From Spirochaetia bacterium UBA5550 (GTDB taxonomy: Bacteria > Spirochaetota > UBA4802 > UBA5550): a stretch of 10,207 bases of DNA. The notes beneath the pieces are model-generated. The model worked only from the letters and a program-made list of their open reading frames with translations, was not told where the DNA came from and ran no database searches. Of the stretch, positions 1 through 5,235 are shown one piece after another; within the stretch, counting starts at the first letter, position 1; the number at the start of each line of letters is the position of its first letter. The translations under genes and the position numbers were made by a program. The DNA lies in assembly GCA_002425885.1 (NCBI GenBank), contig DINC01000176.1, positions 1 through 10,207 of the forward strand. Reading direction: 5' to 3'.

Positions 1-136
1 AAAATATTATCTATTTAATTTAAAATGAATAAAGAACCTTTATTTTGTAAAAAATAATCCATTTATGTTAAAGGTCAATAAATTTTTTGCCGGTTTTTAA
101 AAAATGACAGACTGTAAAAAGAGTGTTTTTTGCGGG
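1..136. other. AT-rich non-coding stretch at window edge
   Basis: This stretch is rich in A and T runs and holds no open reading frame with a plausible ribosome binding site on either strand. It lies downstream of the small minus-strand gene. No hairpin directly followed by a T-run could be made out, so no terminator is called here. A T5 run on the minus strand at 116-120 lies about 17 bases beyond the stem-loop at 137-170, too far for a standard intrinsic terminator. Confidence 0.5.
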
Positions 137-170
137 GTTAACAGGACAGCTGTCAGGCTATCCTGTTAAC
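137..170 (-). other. Stem-loop spanning the stop codon of the small minus-strand gene
   Basis: Bases 137-146 (GTTAACAGGA) and 161-170 (TCCTGTTAAC) form a perfect 10-bp inverted repeat with a 14-base loop. The TGA stop of the small gene (153-155) lies in the loop, and its last codons form one arm. On the minus strand the stem is followed by a GC-rich stretch and then A6, not a T-run, so this is not a canonical Rho-independent terminator. It may protect the mRNA 3' end or act as a weak terminator. The repeat itself is certain; its role is inference. Confidence 0.5.
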
Positions 171-440
171 TACTGATCCTGAAATGCTGTTTTCAGGTTT
201 TACCTTTATTTCAGCGCCTATGAGCATGAAGAGAAAGTTTTTTACCTCATTGACATCCATTGTGGTGTCCTGCTGAATTTTTTGTTTAAATTCAAGTTCT
301 TTCTCCCTCAGGGCCAGGTCTTCTGTATCCGTTTTAGCAGGAGTATTCTTCGGAACTTCCCTGTTCACGTTACTCTCTGACCTCAGTCTGAGGTTTACCG
401 CTTCTGCCATTTCATTAAAGGCTGTAAAGTTAATATTCAT
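153..440 (-). CDS. Small hypothetical protein, 95 aa
   Basis: I do not recognise this protein. The start at 440 (MNINFTAF...) is chosen over an ATG 11 codons upstream (471-473) because AAGGAGG at 449-455 sits 8 bases before it, which is ideal. The longer form would put that ribosome binding site inside the coding region. The product has no cysteine, signal peptide or clear membrane segment. It has a short N-terminal helix-like stretch, a polar and probably disordered middle (residues ~20-40), a charged helix-forming segment rich in E and K (about 40-58), and a C-terminal part with a hydrophobic VKNFLFMLIGAEI patch at about 65-78. This looks like a small soluble protein or an adaptor with a binding helix. 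It is transcribed divergently from tldD, and a link between the two is only possible, not shown. The strong ribosome binding site makes a real gene likely. Confidence 0.65.
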   Translation of the reverse strand: MNINFTAFNEMAEAVNLRLRSESNVNREVPKNTPAKTDTEDLALREKELEFKQKIQQDTTMDVNEVKNFLFMLIGAEIKVKPENSISGSVVNRIA

Positions 441-448
441 GACATGAA

Positions 449-455
449 CCTCCTT
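449..455 (-). promoter_or_regulatory. Ribosome binding site deciding the small-gene start
   Basis: AAGGAGG on the minus strand lies 8 bases upstream of the ATG at 438-440. It is close to the consensus anti-16S sequence and favours this start over the ATG at 471-473. Confidence 0.75.
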
Positions 456-563
456 GTTCATGGTATGCTTCATTATCGGTGTGCTTTAAGTATCTGATAA
501 CGGTAATTTTGTAAAAAAGATCAATTTATTTGAAAAAAAGAGCAAAAGGGATTCCGTTGAGAT

Positions 564-581
564 AAAAAGCCCGCAGGGGCT
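564..581 (-). terminator. Small hairpin with T5 tail on the minus strand
   Basis: On the minus strand AGCCC, a 4-base loop and GGGCT are followed immediately by TTTT. This resembles a short intrinsic terminator. It lies upstream of both flanking genes, so neither would be ended by it. It could end a short minus-strand RNA starting near 600-720, stop readthrough, or be chance. The stem is only 5 bp, so confidence is low. Confidence 0.35.
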
Positions 582-654
582 GTACGGAGAAAAACAAAAA
601 AAGAGGAGATACAGGGGTGGCATAGATGGTGAGTTTAAAACAGGTTTTATTAAT

Positions 655-685
655 TTGACATAATCATTCATTTTAACGGTACTGT
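655..685 (+). promoter_or_regulatory. Weak sigma70-type promoter candidate for tldD-pmbA
   Basis: A perfect TTGACA (-35) is at 655-660. The best -10 match is TACTGT at 680-685, with a 19-base spacer that is longer than the preferred 17. Transcription would start near 692, about 50 bases before the tldD ATG. The -35 match is exact but the -10 is poor, so this is tentative. Confidence 0.3.
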
Positions 686-726
686 TTTTATTCTGAAAAG
701 TAGAAAAATTGTTCTTCATCTGGAAC

Positions 727-733
727 GGGGAGG
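727..733 (+). promoter_or_regulatory. Ribosome binding site deciding the tldD start
   Basis: GGGGAGG lies 8 bases upstream of the ATG at 742-744. An in-frame ATG at 709 has no such signal and would place this site inside the coding sequence, so 742 is taken as the start. Confidence 0.75.
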
Positions 734-741
734 CTTATTTT

Positions 742-2130
742 ATGAACGACAGGTTTTCTGAAGCTGCTGAGAAGGGGAGTAAACTTCTTCAGTCTGCCGG
801 GTGTGAATTCGCCGAGATCCGGTTTTCATCCGGTGTGGGCACAACAATTTCCCTTTCCGGTGTTAATGTTGATTCCATGACATCAGGGGAGTCTCTCGCC
901 GGATCAGTGAGGGTTCTTAAGAACGGTTCATGGGGTTTCGCTACTTTCAATGATATATCATCAATTGAAAGGTTTTTCAACAGCGCTCTTACAGCAGCAT
1001 CAATTGCCTCTCCTGATGAGAAGAGCAGGGTTGCTCAGTCTGGATCTGTAAGTGCGGTGTTCAGGACAGAGCCTGTTGAGGATATAAACATTATAACCCT
1101 TGATGAAAAGTTTGAACTTATAAAAAGCTATAATAAAATACTTCAGTCCTCTCCGAAAATCCAGACAACAAAAGCGATATACCGTGACGTGAACAGCAGG
1201 TATCTCTATATGAACAGTGAAGGTTCAAATCTTTCTTATGAGAAGATGCACTGCGGAATTTCACTAACATCTGTTGCGAAAGATGGAAGCATTATCCAGC
1301 CTTTTCATGAATCAGTTTCAGGTTACGGCGGATACGAGATTGTCCGGGGCAGGGAGGAACTTGCAGAAAAGGTCGTAAAGATTGCAGTTGATATGCTCTC
1401 TGCCGAACCGCTTGAAGGGGGGACTTATGATGTGATCCTTGACCCAAGGCTCTCCGGAGTCTTTATACATGAAGCTTTCGGCCACCTGTCTGAAGCTGAT
1501 TTTATTCATGAGAATCCCCGCATGAAGGAGCAGATGACGCTGGGGAGAGAGTTCGGGCCCGTGAATTTCAATGTAATTGATGACGGCTCAATTCCGGGGC
1601 TTGCCGGTTATATTCCATTTGATGATGAAGGAATCTATCCGCAGAAAACCTACCTGATAAAAGATGGCATTCTCACAGGGAGGCTGCATTCCCGGGAGAC
1701 CGCTGATAAGATGGGGGAGGGAGTAACAGGTAACGGCCGCGCAATCGGTGTTATGCGGCAGCCCATAGTCCGGATGACCAATACATATATCGATAATGGA
1801 GATCGCAGCAGGGATGAACTTTTTGATTCACTTGATGACGGGCTTTATGCAGTGGATGTAATCGGCGGGCAGACTAATCTTGAGATGTTCACATTTACTG
1901 CGGGTTACGGTTACAAGATTAAAAACGGAAAGCCGGGGAAGATGTTCAGGGATGTTATCCTCTCCGGTAATGTTTTCAATACATTGAAGAGCATAAGCAT
2001 GATTGCGGATGACCGCGAAATGTTCGGCGGGCTTGGCGGATGCGGCAAAGGGGGGCAGAGCCCTCTCCCTGTATCTTATGGAGGCCCCCACATTCTTGTT
2101 AAAAATGTTCTTATCGGCGGGAGGAAGTAA
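742..2130 (+). CDS. tldD: Metalloprotease TldD, catalytic subunit of TldD/TldE (PmbA)
   Basis: TldD is the zinc-bearing half of the cytoplasmic TldD/TldE peptidase. In E. coli the complex trims unfolded peptides, including microcin B17 leader fragments and the antitoxin CcdA. This protein is 462 aa, close to the usual length of about 480. The zinc motif HEAFGH (HExxxH) is visible with H243, E244 and H248, and the distal cysteine ligand C434 sits in GGCGKGGQ near the C-terminus. Other family signatures are PFDDEG around residue 293, VTGNGR near 328-333 and MTNTYID near 345-351. The start at 742 follows a good ribosome binding site, although the frame is open back to 709. The stop codon shares one base with the pmbA start (TAATG), so the pair is translationally coupled. 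No target peptide is evident in the window. All catalytic and metal residues are present, so an active enzyme is expected. Confidence 0.95.
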   Translation: MNDRFSEAAEKGSKLLQSAGCEFAEIRFSSGVGTTISLSGVNVDSMTSGESLAGSVRVLKNGSWGFATFNDISSIERFFNSALTAASIASPDEKSRVAQSGSVSAVFRTEPVEDINIITLDEKFELIKSYNKILQSSPKIQTTKAIYRDVNSRYLYMNSEGSNLSYEKMHCGISLTSVAKDGSIIQPFHESVSGYGGYEIVRGREELAEKVVKIAVDMLSAEPLEGGTYDVILDPRLSGVFIHEAFGHLSEADFIHENPRMKEQMTLGREFGPVNFNVIDDGSIPGLAGYIPFDDEGIYPQKTYLIKDGILTGRLHSRETADKMGEGVTGNGRAIGVMRQPIVRMTNTYIDNGDRSRDELFDSLDDGLYAVDVIGGQTNLEMFTFTAGYGYKIKNGKPGKMFRDVILSGNVFNTLKSISMIADDREMFGGLGGCGKGGQSPLPVSYGGPHILVKNVLIGGRK

Positions 2131-3419
2131 TGGACAGAATACTTGAATCAATTCCGGGTAAATACAGATGGTTCGATGCTGTCCATGTTGCCGGCAGGAG
2201 CACTCCTTTAAGTTTCAGGAACAACAGGCTGCATTCTCTGAGTGAAAGCGAGAACTCCGGTTTCGGGATCAGGATCAATAGAGACGGACGCACAGGTTTT
2301 TCCTACACCAACGATTCTCAAAGGAAAGCCGGGGCAGTAGAACGCGCGTATTCAATGGCTCCATACGGTGACCCTGAGAATTTTTCTCTCCCGTCGGATA
2401 CAACACTGGACTTCGAACCGTATGATCCGGCAATTGATTCATTCTCGGTAAAAGATGAGATAGAGGCTGCTGAGAAGTTCATCTCTGACATGAGAGCGGC
2501 GTTTCCGGAGATAAGTATCGACATGGGTGTCAGCGCATCAAGCGGTGTTATGCGGCTTATGAATTCAGAGGGCGTTGACCTCTCTTACCGCGATTCATAC
2601 TATTCAGTTTCAGCTTCATGCGTGCTTGTAATGGATAATGGCGTGAGGATAGATACCTGGGAGGGGAAAAGCGATCTCCGTCCCGTGGATTATAGTGAAT
2701 TTAAAGAAATTTTAATAGAGAAGATAAAAAGGGCGCAGCTTCAGGAGAAAATTGCAACAGGTTCTTACCCTGTAATTCTCCCGCCGCAGGCATTCAGCCG
2801 CTTCGCAGGTATAATCGCTTCGGGGCTTAACGGGATTTCTGTCTGGAAAGGTGTTTCTCCATTCGCGGGGAGACTGGGGGAGAAGATTTTTTCTGATAAA
2901 TTTACACTGGCTGATGATCCTCTGATTGAAGGCTCGCCATACAGGATTCCGTTCGACGCGGAGGGCGTCAATGTATCAAGGAAGGAACTGATAAAAGATG
3001 GAGTTGTTCAGAGGTTTATCACTGACCTTAAGTACGCGGAGAGGCTCGGCACGGAACCTTCAGGTAACGCGTCGAGAGGGTTTTCATCTCTTCCGTCACC
3101 TTCGTTTACCGGCGTCACTGTGGAGCCGGGGAGTTCATCTTTTAAAGAGATGATTGCGGGTATTGAGAGGGGAATTGTTGCTGAGCAGTTCATCGGCCTG
3201 GGGCAGTCTAATACACTTACCGGGGATTTCTCCGCCAGTCTTGACCTTGCGTTTCTTGTTGAGAATGGTGAGATCAAGGGGAGGGTAAAGGACTGCATGA
3301 TGAGCGGGAATATTATTGATCTTCTCAAAGGGGATGTACATTTTTCTTCCGAGAGAGAGAGGAAGGGCTCAATTGTAATGCCTTACACCATGTTCCCTGC
3401 GGTGAGCATTACGGCATAA
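2130..3419 (+). CDS. pmbA: PmbA/TldE, non-catalytic partner of TldD
   Basis: This 429-aa protein is a TldD paralogue of the PmbA/TldE type, a little shorter than the E. coli protein of about 450 aa. Family signatures include an NSEG segment at 145-148, PFDAEGV at 274-280, SGNASRG at 311-317 and NTLTGDFS at about 361-368. At the position where TldD carries HExxxH, this protein reads ASGLNG (about 230-235), with no histidine ligand and no terminal zinc cysteine motif. This agrees with the known split in which TldD binds zinc and TldE shapes the active chamber. The ATG overlaps the tldD TAA by one base, and GGGAGG at 2119-2124 is its ribosome binding site. The stop at 3417-3419 abuts the end of holA on the opposite strand with no base between them, so the operon has no room for its own terminator before entering antisense territory. 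Confidence 0.93.
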   Translation: MDRILESIPGKYRWFDAVHVAGRSTPLSFRNNRLHSLSESENSGFGIRINRDGRTGFSYTNDSQRKAGAVERAYSMAPYGDPENFSLPSDTTLDFEPYDPAIDSFSVKDEIEAAEKFISDMRAAFPEISIDMGVSASSGVMRLMNSEGVDLSYRDSYYSVSASCVLVMDNGVRIDTWEGKSDLRPVDYSEFKEILIEKIKRAQLQEKIATGSYPVILPPQAFSRFAGIIASGLNGISVWKGVSPFAGRLGEKIFSDKFTLADDPLIEGSPYRIPFDAEGVNVSRKELIKDGVVQRFITDLKYAERLGTEPSGNASRGFSSLPSPSFTGVTVEPGSSSFKEMIAGIERGIVAEQFIGLGQSNTLTGDFSASLDLAFLVENGEIKGRVKDCMMSGNIIDLLKGDVHFSSERERKGSIVMPYTMFPAVSITA

Positions 3420-4466
3420 TCATTTCATCGCAACAATCTCCGCAGCCAGCACAAACACCGGGTTCCCGGATAGAGAATTTGCAGTGCCGCTGCTTTTGAT
3501 TGTGTACTCCGCGCGTGCAGCAAGGGGATAGAGCTTTTTTAAATTGCCGCGCGTGAATTTTCTTGTTATCTCAATGAATTTTTCTCTTCTTATTTTACTT
3601 GATGCGAGCCCCAGTTTAAGGAGGGCCTCATCCTGCCCGAATTTTGCGTCAAGGAAACCGTAATATTTTTCCAGAGTATCAGCCTGCCGCAGGATCATGT
3701 TCAGTATCAGAAGATCGGCAGTGCCTTCTTCAAGGAGCCGTCTCAGGTAAAGAAGAGACTTCTTTTCTTTTCTGAACAGGGAATCGGTAAAATCGAAAAC
3801 ACTCATTTCTTTTACGTCGCCTGCAAGATCACGGATTACGCTGTCTGTAAGTTTTATATCCCCGGCAGAGTATCCGATCATGTCGATAAGTTCATCGATT
3901 TTGCGTATATCACTCCCTGTCAGTTCAAGGATTAGCGGAACATGCCTCTCCTCAATTGAGATCCCTTTGTCTGTGAGTGTTTTTTTTATATATGTGGAAA
4001 GTTCACTATCGAACTGTTTCCAGAACTGCACTGTATGAATTACACTATCCGGAAATTTATCAAGCAGAGAAGGGGGCCGGTTTTCCGATGTTGTAATGAT
4101 CATCACTGTCCCTTCAGCAAGGCTGGAGATCATATCTTTTATAACTGATTTGCTGTTTTCATTTGATTTTATATTTTCAAAATTTCTTATAATGCAGACG
4201 CGCTTTGCTGAAAACATTGAGCCCGCCATTGCAAAGTCAGCAGCAGCAAGGAGCTCATCTCCGGAATTTCTGTCTTCATTGATAAAAAATCTTCCGGTAT
4301 TATTGCGCCGATCTTCGGGGTCTGTGAAGTGCTGCTCCAGCATCTGATTTATCAGCTTGTCTTTGTCGCCCTCCGCCTCTCCGAGAAAAAGATATATGGA
4401 ATGTTTAAGCCCTTTTTTTAACTCTGCTGCGAACTGCTTTGATGTGGGGAACTTCTTCTGGCTCAA
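3420..4466 (-). CDS. holA: DNA polymerase III subunit delta
   Basis: The delta subunit is the wrench of the clamp loader: it opens the beta sliding clamp so that it can be placed on DNA at the replication fork. The protein is 348 aa, the usual length. It shows the family pattern of YLFLGE at 25-30 in the N-terminal AAA+-like fold, a conserved DIRKIDELID helix at 186-195, and VFDFTDSLF at 223-231 leading into the helical C-terminal collar domain. As usual for delta, no functional Walker A motif is seen. The start is TTG at 4464-4466, supported by GGGAGGC just upstream (4471-4477) and by overlap with the lptE stop (TTGA). The first internal ATG is not until residue 42. It is the second gene of lptE-holA and ends directly against pmbA. 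Sequence outside the core motifs is divergent, but the family assignment is firm. Confidence 0.92.
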   Translation of the reverse strand: MSQKKFPTSKQFAAELKKGLKHSIYLFLGEAEGDKDKLINQMLEQHFTDPEDRRNNTGRFFINEDRNSGDELLAAADFAMAGSMFSAKRVCIIRNFENIKSNENSKSVIKDMISSLAEGTVMIITTSENRPPSLLDKFPDSVIHTVQFWKQFDSELSTYIKKTLTDKGISIEERHVPLILELTGSDIRKIDELIDMIGYSAGDIKLTDSVIRDLAGDVKEMSVFDFTDSLFRKEKKSLLYLRRLLEEGTADLLILNMILRQADTLEKYYGFLDAKFGQDEALLKLGLASSKIRREKFIEITRKFTRGNLKKLYPLAARAEYTIKSSGTANSLSGNPVFVLAAEIVAMK

Positions 4467-5047
4467 TTCTGCCTCCCGGAGCGTTTCAGGTTATCCTCTT
4501 TGAACCAACCAGTGGTTATGACAGATATGATTCTTACGGCGAGTTTCTCTGTCAAGCCGGTTATTCCCCGGTAGTCACTGACAGCGTCTTTTCCTGTTAC
4601 TCTGTAGGTGTGGTCAGCATAGGTATCACGGTTCCTGATAACCTCAGTGCCGGTTGACGAGTGCTCCATTGTTACCAGTGCGTCAACACGGATTCTCCTC
4701 TCCTCCGGTATTCCGGCAGCATTAAACTTCATAGGCTCGGAGATTACGGGGAGCAGGGTGAGCCGGATTTTAGCATCGCATATATTTATATCATCTGTCA
4801 TGAAAAGTCTCCCGCCGGTGTTAATCCTTCTCTTCATTTCTGTTTTGAGCATGCCGGGGAGTTCATCAAGTGTGCTTTCATTCGTTATTTCAACAACGCA
4901 CAATCTGTTCACTTCGGAGGGTATTAGTTCAGTCCCTTTGAAAGCCTTTGCAAATATGGAGTCATCATTCTGCCCGTGTGAGCATGCTGCTATTAAAACG
5001 GTTATGAGAAGCGGTGTTATTGATCGGAGGATTTTTTTTATTACCAT
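4463..5047 (-). CDS. lptE: LptE-like outer-membrane lipoprotein (LPS assembly)
   Basis: The 194-aa product begins with a lipoprotein signal: KK after the start, a hydrophobic run, then lipobox LIAAC with lipidated Cys22. The mature part is about 173 aa. LptE forms the plug of the LptD translocon that places LPS on the outer-membrane surface. The likeness to LptE lies in size, the lipobox, the mixed strand/helix pattern (an AKIRLTLLPVI strand then RRIRVDALVTME at about 93-130), and above all the position immediately before holA, an order known from Enterobacteria. Sequence signatures are weak, so another small outer-membrane lipoprotein is possible. The TGA stop (4463-4465) overlaps the TTG start of holA by four bases in total. 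The start at 5047 has only a modest GGTGA ribosome binding site, but the signal peptide fits it. An ATG 12 bases upstream is stopped in frame. Confidence 0.7.
   Translation of the reverse strand: MVIKKILRSITPLLITVLIAACSHGQNDDSIFAKAFKGTELIPSEVNRLCVVEITNESTLDELPGMLKTEMKRRINTGGRLFMTDDINICDAKIRLTLLPVISEPMKFNAAGIPEERRIRVDALVTMEHSSTGTEVIRNRDTYADHTYRVTGKDAVSDYRGITGLTEKLAVRIISVITTGWFKEDNLKRSGRQN
4471..4477 (-). promoter_or_regulatory. Ribosome binding site for the holA TTG start
   Basis: GGGAGGC on the minus strand lies 4 bases before the TTG at 4464-4466, inside the last codons of lptE. It supports the TTG as the genuine start and indicates translational coupling. Confidence 0.7.
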
Positions 5048-5181
5048 TTATGTCACCATGAAAAAAAGGCTAAAGATTTCATTGTTTTGTCCGATAATTA
5101 ATTAAATTAAAGTTTTTCATTTTACACTCCAACGGTCTTCCTTGGAAATTAAGGCAGTCAAGGGCAAGGCCTTTTGCAACA

Positions 5182-5212
5182 AACGGGATAGATATATCCC
5201 GTTCTTTTTTTT
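5182..5212 (+). terminator. Perfect 9-bp hairpin with T8 tail; strong plus-strand terminator
   Basis: AACGGGATA (5182-5190), a GATA loop and TATCCCGTT (5195-5203) form a perfect 9-bp stem, followed on the plus strand by C and then eight T (5205-5212). This is a textbook Rho-independent terminator for plus-strand transcription, yet no plus-strand gene lies upstream. On the minus strand the hairpin starts 32 bases after the stop of the large glucan synthase gene but is followed by TTTGTTGC, a weaker tail. It therefore probably works in both directions, ending the large gene and blocking antisense transcription. Confidence 0.75.
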
Positions 5213-5235
5213 ATTGCAAGTAATAATTATTCCCG

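Larger units (their letters stand above)
441..741. other. Divergent intergenic region between the small gene and tldD
   Basis: These 301 bases separate two divergently transcribed genes and should hold both promoters. They include long A and T runs, a weak tldD promoter candidate near 655-685, a hairpin with a T-run on the minus strand at 564-581, and the tldD ribosome binding site. A minus-strand reading frame of 77 codons (486-719) crosses it but lacks a ribosome binding site and has low-complexity Leu/Phe/Ser composition, so it is not called. No clear minus-strand promoter for the small gene was found. Confidence 0.5.

Noticed and set aside
473..480. ACCGATAA on the minus strand, resembling a flagellar sigma28 -10 element
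   Set aside because: The expected TAAA-type -35 element is absent at the proper distance, and no flagellar gene is present in the window.
486..719. 77-codon minus-strand reading frame in the divergent intergenic region
   Set aside because: It has no ribosome binding site and a low-complexity Leu/Phe/Ser/Lys composition driven by A/T runs. It also covers the tldD promoter and ribosome binding site and a terminator-like hairpin.
709..741. Upstream in-frame ATG that would add 11 residues to TldD
   Set aside because: There is no ribosome binding site before it. A strong GGGGAGG lies inside the extension, correctly placed for the ATG at 742.
3482..3542. GCTGC/GCAGC pairing followed by a T7 run on the plus strand inside holA, a possible terminator for tldD-pmbA
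   Set aside because: The stem is only 5 bp with a loop of over 20 bases, and the T-run starts more than ten bases after the stem, so it does not fit an intrinsic terminator.
4647..5105. 152-codon plus-strand frame, ending in a 15-codon ATG-started piece at 5058-5105 (MKKRLKISLF...)
   Set aside because: It is antisense to the lptE-like gene, whose signal peptide and lipobox fix the coding strand. The short terminal piece lacks a ribosome binding site.
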